A DNA stretch of 64,000 nt, taken from assembly GCF_007858285.1 (NCBI RefSeq), contig NZ_VFIL01000017.1, positions 19,103 to 83,102 of the forward strand, written 5' to 3'. This DNA is from Pseudomonas brenneri. GTDB lineage: Bacteria > Pseudomonadota > Gammaproteobacteria > Pseudomonadales > Pseudomonadaceae. The position numbers and the translations under genes were made by a program. The notes below the pieces were generated by a model. That model made no database searches. It had not been told where the DNA came from and saw only the letters and a program-made list of their open reading frames with translations. Below are positions 24,734 to 33,167 of the stretch, piece after piece (position 1 is the stretch's first letter; each line of letters begins with the position of its first letter).

Positions 24734-25624
24734 TTATAGGCATTCGCCCAGTGTTTGACAGAACTGCGCAACCAACGCGCTCGGCGCCTGCGCGCAGGCC
24801 AGGGCCACGGTGCTGTGGCAATCGGGGTCGGCCAGGGGGAGGAAGTGAATGCTGGCTGGAGCTATGTCGCGCATCGACTCGGGCAGCAGGGCAATGCCAA
24901 ACCCGGCCTGAATCAATTGCAACTGGGTGGTTTTGCGCGACATCACCCGCGCGGCCTTGGGGAAAAATCCGGCACGCATGCACAACTCTGCTGACAGATA
25001 GCTCAGGCCACCGCGTTGCGGATGCGGGATCGAGATAAAGGCCTCGTCCTTCAATTGCGCCAGTTCAATGGCCGATGAGTGTCGGGTCAAAGGATGAGCG
25101 GGCGGGACTGCCAGCAACAGCGGCTCCTTATATAAAGGCATGATGTGTACCCCTTCGCGCTGGCGCAGCACCGGCAAGCGCAGCAGGCCAACCTCCAGCC
25201 GCCCATCGGCAATGTCTTCCAGCTGCGCCTCAGAGGACAGCTTGACGATATCCATCGACACACCGGGGCACTGTTCCAGCCAGGCGCTGATCCCACGCAG
25301 CACGCGCCCGCTCATCGGCACGGTGCTGGAGTGGCTCAGGCGCAGGGTGCCAAGCTGGCCGTGGCCCACTTGGGTCGCCAGCTCGCTGGCCTTGTGCAAC
25401 TCGCCCAGCAGGTTGCGTGCTCGTGGATAAAACGCTTCGCCTGCGGCTGTCAGCCTCGGTTGGCGGGCGGTGCGCTCGAACAGCGGGGTTTGCAGGAGGT
25501 TTTCCAGCTCCTTGATCTGTCGGCTGAGGGCCGATTGCGCGACAAACAGGCGCTCGGCGGCGGCGCTGAAGCTGCCGCTTTCAGCGATTTCAACGAAATA
25601 ACGCAGTTGCCGGGTGGAAATCAC
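24734..25624 (-). CDS. LysR family transcriptional regulator
   Basis: This 296-residue LysR-type regulator has an N-terminal winged helix-turn-helix (FSAAAERLFVAQSALSRQIKELE, about residues 18-40) and a two-lobe ligand-binding domain (about 90-290). It starts with GTG at 25624. It is transcribed divergently from the TSUP permease gene, with 99 nt between the starts. That arrangement suggests it controls the permease in response to a co-inducer, perhaps the transported anion; this is inference. Confidence 0.92.
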   Translation of the reverse strand: MISTRQLRYFVEIAESGSFSAAAERLFVAQSALSRQIKELENLLQTPLFERTARQPRLTAAGEAFYPRARNLLGELHKASELATQVGHGQLGTLRLSHSSTVPMSGRVLRGISAWLEQCPGVSMDIVKLSSEAQLEDIADGRLEVGLLRLPVLRQREGVHIMPLYKEPLLLAVPPAHPLTRHSSAIELAQLKDEAFISIPHPQRGGLSYLSAELCMRAGFFPKAARVMSRKTTQLQLIQAGFGIALLPESMRDIAPASIHFLPLADPDCHSTVALACAQAPSALVAQFCQTLGECL

Positions 25625-25723
25625 GAGTCATGCCTTTTCGAGATAGGTGGAGGGCTTTGAAGATATTAGTCGCAACCCAGCGCTTTGGCTAAAGTGATGG
25701 CCATCTCGAACAAGGAATACGTC

Positions 25724-26491
25724 ATGAGCCTGGTTGAACTGATGAGTCAGTGGTCTTTTAGCAGTGTTGACTGGCTGGTGATCGGCCTGGGGATTGCCCT
25801 GGCCTATATCGTGTTTGGCATCGCCGGCTTCGGCACGGCGCTGGTGGCCGGGCCGATCCTGATTGTGTTCATGCCGCTGTCGAAGATCATCCCGTTGCTG
25901 GTGTTGCTGGATTTTGTCGCGGCCTTCGGCAACCTTCTGCAATCGCGGCGGGAGGTGGTCAAGCCGGAGCTGTTGCGGTTGCTACCGTGCATGGCGATTG
26001 GCTGCACCCTCGGCGTGATCTTTTTGCTCAACCTGCATTCGGACCTGTTGTTGCTGTTGATGGGCGTGTTTATCAGCACCTACGCCATCTACAGCCTGGC
26101 GATAAAGGCCAAGCCCACCGCCCTGGCTGCCGGCTGGGCGGTGCCGATGGGGGTGGTGGGTGGATTGTTTGGGGCCTTGTTTGGTAGCGGTGGCTTTTTA
26201 TATGCGATCTACCTCAACAGCCGTTTGCCCAAGGACCCGGCCCGGGCGACCCAAAGTGCATTGATCAGCGCCAGCACCGTGGTGCGCCTGAGTTTGTTTT
26301 TGATCGCCGGGGTGTATGCCGAATTGCCGTTGCTGATGTTGGCGGTGTGTTTGCTGCCAGCGATGGCCTTGGGGCTGTGGCTTGGGCGCCGGTTGACCCT
26401 GCGCATGTCCCGCGAGGCGTTTGTGCGGCTGGTGACGTGGTTGGTGCTGGCCAGTGGCATAGCTTTGATTGGGCGGTACTTGAGTACTTGA
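25724..26491 (+). CDS. TSUP/TauE-SafE family membrane permease
   Basis: This is a 255-residue integral membrane protein of the sulfite exporter TauE/SafE (TSUP) family, which moves sulfite, sulfonates or other small organic anions. About eight hydrophobic helices are visible. They form two similar halves, the first including GIAGFGTALVAGPILIV and the second VVGGLFGALFGSGGFLYAIYL, the family's repeated Gly-rich motif. The ATG at 25724 is preceded by AAGGA with 7-nt spacing, so the in-frame upstream start was rejected. Its regulator is probably the divergent LysR protein. Confidence 0.9.
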   Translation: MSLVELMSQWSFSSVDWLVIGLGIALAYIVFGIAGFGTALVAGPILIVFMPLSKIIPLLVLLDFVAAFGNLLQSRREVVKPELLRLLPCMAIGCTLGVIFLLNLHSDLLLLLMGVFISTYAIYSLAIKAKPTALAAGWAVPMGVVGGLFGALFGSGGFLYAIYLNSRLPKDPARATQSALISASTVVRLSLFLIAGVYAELPLLMLAVCLLPAMALGLWLGRRLTLRMSREAFVRLVTWLVLASGIALIGRYLST

Positions 26492-26533
26492 CCTGTGTGG
26501 GGCAGGGATTAAGCTGCCAGCCTTCAGGGCCTC

Positions 26534-26553
26534 TTCGCGGGCTTGCTCGCGAA
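26534..26553. repeat. Single REP palindrome
   Basis: TTCGCGGGCTTGCTCGCGAA is a near-perfect 20-nt palindrome of the REP core. It sits in the 91-nt gap between the TSUP gene and the zinc-ribbon protein gene. Confidence 0.8.
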
Positions 26554-26582
26554 GGCGCCAGACGCCACACCGCAGGACTCCC

Positions 26583-27131
26583 ATGAATTCCCAAAGCATC
26601 CTTGTCCCGAAAGTCTCCACCTTGCCCGTCCACGAACCCCGCGCCCGGGCCATCGTGCGCTGGCTGGTGCGCAAGAACATCATCAAGGAAGAGTTGAGCA
26701 CCTGTGGCCGTACCGGTAACCGCATGGGTTATGCCTTGGCCGACGGTGCGCGTGCCGTGGTGCTGCACCCCGAGGCGCTGCCGTTCAACGAGCCGGTCAA
26801 CGGGCTGGAAATCATCTACAAACGCTGCATCTATACCCCGGCCAAGGGTTTTCTCGAAGAAGCCGGCTGCCCGGAGTGCCGCAAGGAAGTTGGCGAGGCA
26901 CTGTTCGAAAGCCTGGAAGACTGGATGCCCGGCCATACCGATAACTTCACCTGCCCGTTGTGTGGGCATGAGGACGACATCAACGGTTTCCTGTTCCTGC
27001 AGGAGTGTGGTTTCTCCAACCTGGGCTTCATCTTCAACAACTGGGCGGAGGCGGGGTTCAAGCAGAGCTTTATCGACGAGTTTGCCGACTGGCTCGACCA
27101 GAAAATCAGCTGGGTCAAAGTCGAACTGTAG
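26583..27131 (+). CDS. Conserved protein with two CxxC zinc-knuckle pairs (function unknown)
   Basis: This 182-residue soluble protein has no recognised catalytic domain. Two cysteine pairs, AGCPECRKEVG (about residues 98-101) and FTCPLCGHEDD (about 122-125), would form a single zinc ribbon. The region in between is acidic. The C-terminus is rich in Trp and Phe. Similar Pseudomonas proteins sometimes carry the label 'sugar ABC transporter ATPase'; no Walker A or ABC signature is visible, so that label is not supported. Its TAG stop lies inside the first REP of the next repeat. Confidence 0.8.
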   Translation: MNSQSILVPKVSTLPVHEPRARAIVRWLVRKNIIKEELSTCGRTGNRMGYALADGARAVVLHPEALPFNEPVNGLEIIYKRCIYTPAKGFLEEAGCPECRKEVGEALFESLEDWMPGHTDNFTCPLCGHEDDINGFLFLQECGFSNLGFIFNNWAEAGFKQSFIDEFADWLDQKISWVKVEL

Positions 27132-27226
27132 GAGCGAGCTTGCTCGCGAAAATCGTCAACGATAATGCGGGCGGTCTGTTTGTAACGCGGCGCCCTGGCG
27201 TTCTTCGCGAGCAAGCTCGCTCCTAC
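27128..27226. repeat. REP doublet (REPIN) 2, upstream of guaB
   Basis: REP copies at 27128-27150 and 27204-27226 are inverted relative to each other. AATCGTCAACGATAATGCG follows the left copy. The left REP supplies the stop codon of the upstream zinc-ribbon gene. Interior orientation is opposite to REPINs 1 and 4. Confidence 0.92.
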
Positions 27227-27284
27227 AGAAAAGCCGCGTGGTTTATCCATCTATCAGTATTACCAAGTTTGTCAGAGTTTTACA

Positions 27285-27313
27285 TTGAGCCTGGCAGGGT
27301 GCATGTATATAAT
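27285..27313 (+). promoter_or_regulatory. sigma70 promoter of guaB
   Basis: TTGAGC (27285-27290) and TATAAT (27308-27313) are separated by exactly 17 nt. They lie 37 nt before the guaB ATG and downstream of the REPIN. This is the best-matching housekeeping promoter seen in the window. Confidence 0.75.
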
Positions 27314-27349
27314 GGCGCGCTTCCATTTTCCCGCTCGGGAGCCCCCGCG

Positions 27350-28819
27350 ATGCTGCGTATCAGCCAAGAAGCTCTGACATTCGACGACATTCTCCTAGTG
27401 CCCGGTTATTCCGAGGTGCTTCCTAACGAAGTCAGTCTCAAGACCCGCCTAACCCGTGGCATCGAGCTGAATATTCCCCTGGTTTCCGCTGCCATGGATA
27501 CCGTCACCGAAGCCCGTTTGGCAATCGCCATGGCTCAGGAAGGCGGCATCGGCATCATCCACAAGAACATGACCATCGAGCAGCAAGCTGCCGAAGTGCG
27601 CAAGGTCAAGCGTTACGAAGCCGGTGTGGTGAAAGATCCGATCACCATCGAAGCCGACGCCACCGTGCGTGACTTGTTCGACCTGACCCGCCTGCACAAC
27701 ATCTCCGGTGTTCCTGTGCTGCACGATGGCGACCTGGTTGGCATCGTCACTTCCCGTGACGTGCGTTTCGAAAACCGTCTTGAAGTCACCGTCCGCGAAG
27801 TGATGACGCCCAAAGAGCGCCTGGTCACGGTCAAGGAAGGCGCCGACAAGAACGATGTGCGTGAACTGCTGCACAAGCACCGCATCGAGCGCGTGCTGAT
27901 CGTCGACGACAAATTCGCCCTCAAGGGCATGATGACCGTCAACGACATCGAAAAAGCCAAGGCCTACCCGCTGGCCAGCAAGGACGATCAAGGTCGTCTG
28001 CGCGTGGGCGCTGCCGTTGGTACCGGTAAAGACACCGGCGACCGCGTTGCGGCCCTGGTCGCTGCCGGTGTTGACGTGGTGGTGGTCGACACTGCCCACG
28101 GTCACTCCAAAGGCGTGATCGACCGCGTACGCTGGGTCAAGCAGAACTTCCCTGACGTGCAGGTGATCGGCGGCAACATCGCCACCGGCGCTGCCGCCAA
28201 GGCCCTGGCCGAAGCCGGCGCTGACGCAGTCAAGGTCGGTATCGGCCCAGGCTCGATCTGCACCACGCGTATCGTTGCAGGTGTAGGGGTGCCGCAAATC
28301 AGCGCCATCGCCAATGTCGCCGCTGCCCTTGAAGGCACTGGCGTACCGTTGATCGCCGACGGCGGCATCCGTTTTTCCGGTGACCTGTCCAAGGCCATCG
28401 TTGCCGGTGCTTCCTGCGTGATGATGGGTTCGATGTTCGCCGGTACCGAAGAAGCGCCGGGCGAGATCGAACTGTTCCAGGGCCGTTCGTACAAGGCTTA
28501 CCGCGGCATGGGTTCGCTGGGCGCCATGTCCCAGGCCCAAGGCTCGTCCGACCGTTACTTCCAGGATTCCTCGGCAGGCGCCGAGAAGCTCGTACCGGAA
28601 GGCATCGAAGGCCGTGTGCCGTACAAGGGCACCCTGAGCGCCATTATCCATCAACTGATGGGCGGCTTGCGTTCCTCGATGGGCTACACCGGCAGCGCCG
28701 ACATCGAAGAAATGCGCACCAAGCCCGAGTTCGTACGGATCACCGGCGCCGGCATGGCTGAATCCCATGTCCACGACGTGCAGATCACCAAGGAAGCGCC
28801 GAACTACCGCGTAGGTTGA
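27350..28819 (+). CDS. guaB: Inosine-5'-monophosphate dehydrogenase
   Basis: GuaB oxidises IMP to XMP with NAD+, the committed step to GMP. The 489-residue product begins MLRISQEALTFDD at the ATG at 27350; the longer in-frame extension crosses the REPIN and promoter and was rejected. The (beta/alpha)8 barrel holds the catalytic loop GPGSICTTRIVAG (Cys about residue 305). Two CBS domains interrupt the barrel at about 90-205, where ATP/GTP regulate the enzyme. A hairpin and guaA follow. Confidence 0.98.
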   Translation: MLRISQEALTFDDILLVPGYSEVLPNEVSLKTRLTRGIELNIPLVSAAMDTVTEARLAIAMAQEGGIGIIHKNMTIEQQAAEVRKVKRYEAGVVKDPITIEADATVRDLFDLTRLHNISGVPVLHDGDLVGIVTSRDVRFENRLEVTVREVMTPKERLVTVKEGADKNDVRELLHKHRIERVLIVDDKFALKGMMTVNDIEKAKAYPLASKDDQGRLRVGAAVGTGKDTGDRVAALVAAGVDVVVVDTAHGHSKGVIDRVRWVKQNFPDVQVIGGNIATGAAAKALAEAGADAVKVGIGPGSICTTRIVAGVGVPQISAIANVAAALEGTGVPLIADGGIRFSGDLSKAIVAGASCVMMGSMFAGTEEAPGEIELFQGRSYKAYRGMGSLGAMSQAQGSSDRYFQDSSAGAEKLVPEGIEGRVPYKGTLSAIIHQLMGGLRSSMGYTGSADIEEMRTKPEFVRITGAGMAESHVHDVQITKEAPNYRVG

Positions 28820-28844
28820 GGCTTCCAGCAAAACGTTAAGTAAC

Positions 28845-28866
28845 CGGGGCTGTTCTTTCAGCCCCG
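28845..28866 (+). terminator. Hairpin between guaB and guaA
   Basis: CGGGGCTG (28845-28852) pairs with CAGCCCCG (28859-28866) around a 6-nt loop. GAGTTGTTTCTG follows, so the U-tract is poor. It may attenuate rather than end transcription, lowering guaA relative to guaB. Confidence 0.55.
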
Positions 28867-28900
28867 AGTTGTTTCTGATTCATTAGACGAGACTGACTTC

Positions 28901-30478
28901 ATGGCCCTCGACATTCACGCCCACCGCATCCTGATCCTCGACTTCGGCTCCCAGTACACCCAACTGATCGCGCGCCGCGTGCGTGAAATCGGCGTGTACT
29001 GCGAACTGCATCCGTTCGACATGGACGACGAAGCGATTCGCGAATTCGCCCCAAAAGGCGTCATCCTCGCCGGTGGCCCCGAGTCCGTGCACGAAGCCAA
29101 CAGCCCACGCTGCCCACAAGCCGTATTTGACCTGGGCGTACCGGTCTTCGGCATCTGCTACGGCATGCAGACCATGGCCGAGCAACTGGGCGGCAAGGTC
29201 GAAGGCTCCGAACTGCGTGAATTCGGCTATGCCCGTGTGGATGTGGTCGGCAAGAGCCGCCTGCTGGACGGCATCGAAGACCACGTTGACACTGACGGCC
29301 TGTTCGGCCTCGACGTGTGGATGAGCCACGGTGACAAAGTCACCAAGATGCCGGAAGACTTCCATATCCTGGCCAGCACCCCGAGCTGCCCGATTGCCGG
29401 CATGTTCAACGACGAGCGCGGCTACTACGGCGTGCAGTTCCACCCAGAAGTGACCCACACCAAGCAAGGCGGGCGCATCCTGTCGCGCTTTATCCTCGAC
29501 ATCTGCGGTTGTGAAGCCCTGTGGACCCCGTCGAAAATCGCTGAAGACGCCATCGCCAACGTGCGCGCCCAGGTTGGTACCGATAACGTGCTGCTCGGCC
29601 TGTCCGGCGGTGTTGACTCCTCGGTGGTTGCTGCGCTGCTGCACAAAGCCATCGGCGACCAACTGACCTGCGTATTCGTCGACAACGGCCTGCTGCGCCT
29701 GCACGAAGGCGAGCAAGTGATGGCCATGTTTGCTGAGAACATGGGCGTCAAAGTGATCCGCGCCAACGCCGAGGACCAGTTCCTCAACAACCTGGCCGGC
29801 GAATCCGACCCAGAGAAGAAGCGCAAGATCATTGGCCGTACCTTCATCGACGTTTTCGATGCCCAGGCCACCAGCCTGGACAACATCAAGTACCTCGCCC
29901 AGGGCACCATCTACCCAGACGTGATCGAGTCGGCTGGCGCCAAGAGCGGCAAGGCCCACGTGATCAAGTCCCACCACAACGTGGGTGGCCTGCCTGAGGA
30001 AATGAACCTCAAGCTGGTAGAACCGCTGCGCGAACTGTTCAAGGACGAAGTCCGCCGTCTGGGCCTGGAACTGGGCCTGCCGTATGACATGGTCTACCGC
30101 CACCCATTCCCGGGCCCGGGCCTGGGCGTGCGCATCCTCGGCGAAGTGAAGAAGGAATACGCCGACCTGCTGCGTCGTGCCGACCACATCTTCATCGAAG
30201 AACTGCGCAAGGCCGACTGGTACCACAAGGTCAGCCAGGCCTTCGTGGTATTCCAACCGGTGAAATCGGTTGGCGTGGTCGGTGATGGCCGTCGTTACGC
30301 CTGGGTCGTGGCACTGCGTGCGGTAGAAACCATCGACTTCATGACCGCCCGTTGGGCACACCTGCCGTACGAACTGCTGGAGACTGTCAGCGGCCGTATC
30401 ATCAATGAGATCGAAGGTATTTCGCGCGTTACTTATGACGTGTCGAGCAAGCCGCCGGCGACCATTGAGTGGGAATGA
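28901..30478 (+). CDS. guaA: GMP synthase (glutamine-hydrolysing)
   Basis: GuaA aminates XMP to GMP using ammonia from glutamine. The 525-residue protein has a class I glutamine amidotransferase domain (about residues 1-205), with the nucleophile in FGICYGMQ (about Cys 87) and the His/Glu pair in FHPEVTHT. The ATP-pyrophosphatase domain begins with LLGLSGGVDSSVVAALL (P-loop about 232-238). The C-terminal dimerisation domain ends PPATIEWE. It is the usual partner downstream of guaB. Confidence 0.98.
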   Translation: MALDIHAHRILILDFGSQYTQLIARRVREIGVYCELHPFDMDDEAIREFAPKGVILAGGPESVHEANSPRCPQAVFDLGVPVFGICYGMQTMAEQLGGKVEGSELREFGYARVDVVGKSRLLDGIEDHVDTDGLFGLDVWMSHGDKVTKMPEDFHILASTPSCPIAGMFNDERGYYGVQFHPEVTHTKQGGRILSRFILDICGCEALWTPSKIAEDAIANVRAQVGTDNVLLGLSGGVDSSVVAALLHKAIGDQLTCVFVDNGLLRLHEGEQVMAMFAENMGVKVIRANAEDQFLNNLAGESDPEKKRKIIGRTFIDVFDAQATSLDNIKYLAQGTIYPDVIESAGAKSGKAHVIKSHHNVGGLPEEMNLKLVEPLRELFKDEVRRLGLELGLPYDMVYRHPFPGPGLGVRILGEVKKEYADLLRRADHIFIEELRKADWYHKVSQAFVVFQPVKSVGVVGDGRRYAWVVALRAVETIDFMTARWAHLPYELLETVSGRIINEIEGISRVTYDVSSKPPATIEWE

Positions 30479-30746
30479 CCCCCTTCACCTCAGCGTCTAT
30501 TGCCACTGTGTAGAACAGGTTGGCGATGACGCTGGCACCGATCGGGAGGGCTAATCGTGGCCTTCCTGTTCTCTGTCAAATCTTGATCCTGCAACATTCC
30601 CCCTCCCTCCTGCGTTTCCCCATTCTGATCCCTCGGTGATTGTGCTGTAGGGCATATCGTCATGGCCTTTGCGCCAAAAACACCGCCTGCCTGACCTGGA
30701 GCGTATTTCGATCGACGCCACGGGTATGTCTTTGATCGCAATAAAT
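30479..30746. other. Intergenic stretch without a supported gene
   Basis: Between guaA and the palindromic promoter of the Old Yellow Enzyme gene no ORF has a plausible start site or protein-like sequence. Two short minus-strand ORFs here lack family resemblance. It could hold remnants of a lost gene, for example a regulator of the following pair. Confidence 0.5.
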
Positions 30747-30749
30747 GTA

Positions 30750-30809
30750 TTGATCACTAAAAAATAATTGACGAATGCATCGTAATGGATATTACATAGT
30801 GATCACTAT
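30750..30809 (+). promoter_or_regulatory. Promoter flanked by repeated TGATCACT palindromes upstream of the OYE gene
   Basis: TTGATCACTAA (30750-30760) and the perfect 14-bp palindrome ATAGTGATCACTAT (30796-30809) share the core TGATCACT. Between them are TTGACG (30768-30773) and, 16 nt later, TATTAC (30790-30795), a likely -35/-10 pair. A dimeric repressor, for example of the TetR family, binding the second site would cover the transcription start. No regulator gene is adjacent. Confidence 0.6.
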
Positions 30810-30846
30810 ATTAATGGTGTGAACGTTCTCCAGGAGTTGCTTCATC

Positions 30847-31941
30847 ATGTCTAAAAAGCTCTACAGCCCATTGCCGGTTGGCCCGGTTTTATTGCCCAAT
30901 CGCCTGGTCATGGCACCGATGACTCGTTCTCGTGCGGCACAACCTGGTGACATACCAGTGGAAATCAACGCGACTTACTACGCACAACGTGCCAGTGCCG
31001 GCTTGATTATCAGTGAGGGGACTCAGGTCTCACGGCAGGGCCAGGGCTATGCCTATACCCCTGGGATTTTCAGCCCTGAACAGTTGGCGGGCTGGAGAAC
31101 GGTTACCGATGCGGTCCACGCGGCGGGAGGTCGAATTGCTGCCCAGCTTTGGCATGTGGGGCGGATGTCCCATGGGTCGATGCAGTTGGAAGGTGAAAAG
31201 CCATTGGCGCCTTCGGCGATAACTGCCAAGGCCCAGGTTTTCGTGAGTGATATGAAGGGGGGCGGCACCATGGCGCCTGCCGCCGAACCGCGTGAAATGA
31301 CCGTGCAAGACTTCAAGCAAGTCCGCCAGGAGTTTGTCCAGGCTGCTCGCGCGGCGCTGAGTGCCGGGTTTGACCTGGTGGAAATGCATGGCGCCAATGG
31401 CTATCTGTTCGACCAGTTTCTGGCCACGGGCAGCAACCGACGAACAGACCACTATGGCGGGAGCGTGGAAAACCGTGCGCGATTTCTGCTCGAAACCCTC
31501 GATGCCATGATTGCGGTCGTGGGCGCCGAACGTATCGGGTTGCGGTTGTCGCCGTGGGGGTCGATCAATGATATTCAAGATGATGAGCCTGAGGCGATGA
31601 CCTTGTATCTGGCCGGTCAACTGCAACAGCGCGGCCTGGCGTATTTGCATATTGCCGAGTGGGAGTGGGCGGGCGGTGCCCCTTATCCGCAAGGTTTTCG
31701 CGAGCGCCTGCGTGCCGCTTTCAATGGGCCACTGATTGTTTGCGGTAACTATGACGGCGCGCGTGCCGAGGCGATCCTCCAGGCAGGCCTGGCCGATGCG
31801 GTGGCTATTGGGCGGCCATTTATTGCAAACCCTGATCTGGTGCAGCGGATCCACGAGGGGGCATCACTGAGCGTTGCAGATCAATCCACGTTCTACGGTG
31901 GCGGTGCGGCTGGCTACATCGACTATCCGACGCTCTCCTAG
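30847..31941 (+). CDS. Old Yellow Enzyme family NADH:flavin oxidoreductase (NemA/MorB type)
   Basis: This 364-residue FMN enzyme of the alkene-reductase class reduces activated C=C bonds, nitro-esters or maleimides. Seen are LPNRLVMAPMTRSRA at the N-terminus, the substrate-binding Gln/His region AAQLWHVGRMSHG (about residues 98-110), the GFDLVEMHGANGYLFDQF segment (about 176-193) and the C-terminal ADAVAIGRPFIANPDLV FMN-phosphate segment. The ATG has AGGAGTTGC upstream. It is followed 102 nt later by the exported epoxide hydrolase; the combination matches the morB-cif association of P. aeruginosa. Confidence 0.94.
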   Translation: MSKKLYSPLPVGPVLLPNRLVMAPMTRSRAAQPGDIPVEINATYYAQRASAGLIISEGTQVSRQGQGYAYTPGIFSPEQLAGWRTVTDAVHAAGGRIAAQLWHVGRMSHGSMQLEGEKPLAPSAITAKAQVFVSDMKGGGTMAPAAEPREMTVQDFKQVRQEFVQAARAALSAGFDLVEMHGANGYLFDQFLATGSNRRTDHYGGSVENRARFLLETLDAMIAVVGAERIGLRLSPWGSINDIQDDEPEAMTLYLAGQLQQRGLAYLHIAEWEWAGGAPYPQGFRERLRAAFNGPLIVCGNYDGARAEAILQAGLADAVAIGRPFIANPDLVQRIHEGASLSVADQSTFYGGGAAGYIDYPTLS

Positions 31942-32043
31942 CAGCCTGACACTCTCCTTCTAGCTGAATTCCCCCATTCGACGGCCGCCAGCAGGGCGCT
32001 ATTGATGGTGTTCGCCGATCTTTTGACCTGGACCTACAAAATC

Positions 32044-33093
32044 ATGAAAAAAGTCTTATCAGCAGTCCTTTTATCTTCCTTGCTGGCCGGCCCATCCTTG
32101 TCGTGGGCGGGATACGATCCGGCGATGAAGTCAATCGACACGCCACCCAGTGTGTCTCGCCAGCAGTTTGATACGGTCAAGAATAATCATCTGGGCCAGT
32201 ATCAATATGGTGCCGGGCTGTCGAGCAAGTTTATCGATGTCGACGGCACGCGTATTCACTATGTCGAAGGCGGCAGCGGTGGGACCCCGGTGGTCTTTCT
32301 CCACGGCTTTGGTTCCACCTGGAAGATGTGGGAGCCGGTGATGCAGGCCTTTGCCAGGAACCGTACGGTGATTGCCGTTGATCTGCCCGGCCTTGGGCAG
32401 TCGGGTCCGATCAAGGGCGACGACTATTCGGCTGAGAATGTCTCCAGGATCCTGTTGGGCGCGGTGAAAAAGATCACCCCGGCGCAGTCCATCGACTTCG
32501 TCAGCCATGATCTGGGCAACTCCGCCTCATACCCGTTCGTGGCCCGCAACCAGGGTAGCTTCATCAAGAAGGTGGTGTTCATGGATTCGCCGATTCCCGA
32601 TCGGGATATGTTCACCTACCCAGGCTATACCCCGTCAGGCCCGGGGCTCGGTTGGCACTTTGGCTACTTCAGCTTCGGTGATATTGCCGAGAAGCAAATT
32701 GCTGCCGATCCAAGCCTGTTTTTCTCGTACTTCATCAAAACCTACGCGGGCAAAAAAGAGGTGTTCACCCCTGAGTTGCTCAGTGAGCTGATCGAGCCTT
32801 ATTCGACCCGCGAGCGGCTGCACGCTGCGTTTGGTTACTACAAGTCTCATGCAGACTCGATTGCACAGAACGAGAAGTTGCTGGCTGACGGCAAGTTGCT
32901 GAAGATCCCGTCGATGGCGCTCACCGGTCAGCAAGGGGTCAACGATGTGCTGACCAAGGAAATGGCCGCTCGTTTTGTCAGTGATCCTTCGCAACACACG
33001 GGCAAAATCCTGCCGGGCTGCGGTCATTGGATGGTCGAGGAGTGTGCGCCGCAAGTCACTGCCGAGTTGAGCCGCTTTCTTGGTAAACCTTGA
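32044..33093 (+). CDS. Exported alpha/beta-hydrolase resembling CFTR inhibitory factor (Cif) epoxide hydrolase
   Basis: This 349-residue secreted alpha/beta-hydrolase has a clear signal peptide (MKKVLSAVLLSSLLAGPSLS, cut about residue 22). It matches remembered P. aeruginosa Cif in HGFGSTWKMW (oxyanion region), DLPGLGQS, the nucleophile region SHDLGNS (Asp about 155), PIPD, WHFGYF (His about 205), a cap-domain tyrosine in FGYYK (about 265) and LPGCGHWMVEECA (His about 327). The charge-relay acid before PIPD is Asp (FMDSPIPD, about 181), where Cif has Glu. Cif is an exported epoxide hydrolase that alters host CFTR trafficking; a host role here is not implied. The ATG at 32044 was chosen because it begins the signal peptide. 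Confidence 0.88.
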   Translation: MKKVLSAVLLSSLLAGPSLSWAGYDPAMKSIDTPPSVSRQQFDTVKNNHLGQYQYGAGLSSKFIDVDGTRIHYVEGGSGGTPVVFLHGFGSTWKMWEPVMQAFARNRTVIAVDLPGLGQSGPIKGDDYSAENVSRILLGAVKKITPAQSIDFVSHDLGNSASYPFVARNQGSFIKKVVFMDSPIPDRDMFTYPGYTPSGPGLGWHFGYFSFGDIAEKQIAADPSLFFSYFIKTYAGKKEVFTPELLSELIEPYSTRERLHAAFGYYKSHADSIAQNEKLLADGKLLKIPSMALTGQQGVNDVLTKEMAARFVSDPSQHTGKILPGCGHWMVEECAPQVTAELSRFLGKP

Positions 33094-33105
33094 TCACTGA
33101 GTGAT
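33093..33105. repeat. Palindrome ATCACTGAGTGAT at the end of the Cif-like gene
   Basis: A perfect 13-nt palindrome begins on the last base of the stop codon and lies in TTGATCACTGAGTGAT, again showing the TTGATCACT string found upstream of the OYE gene. It may be chance, or a third operator for the same regulator. Confidence 0.35.
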
Positions 33106-33167
33106 GCCGCGATGTGCAGGTCGCCCATGGCCACCTGTGCATCGCCTGTACTTGACGGGATCCGGCT

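Noticed and set aside
26583..27131. Sugar ABC transporter ATPase
   Set aside because: No Walker A, Walker B or LSGGQ signature; only a CxxC zinc-ribbon is visible.
30490..30757. Two short minus-strand ORFs between guaA and the OYE gene
   Set aside because: No recognisable domain, no good ribosome-binding site and composition unlike neighbouring genes; a remnant of a regulator cannot be shown.
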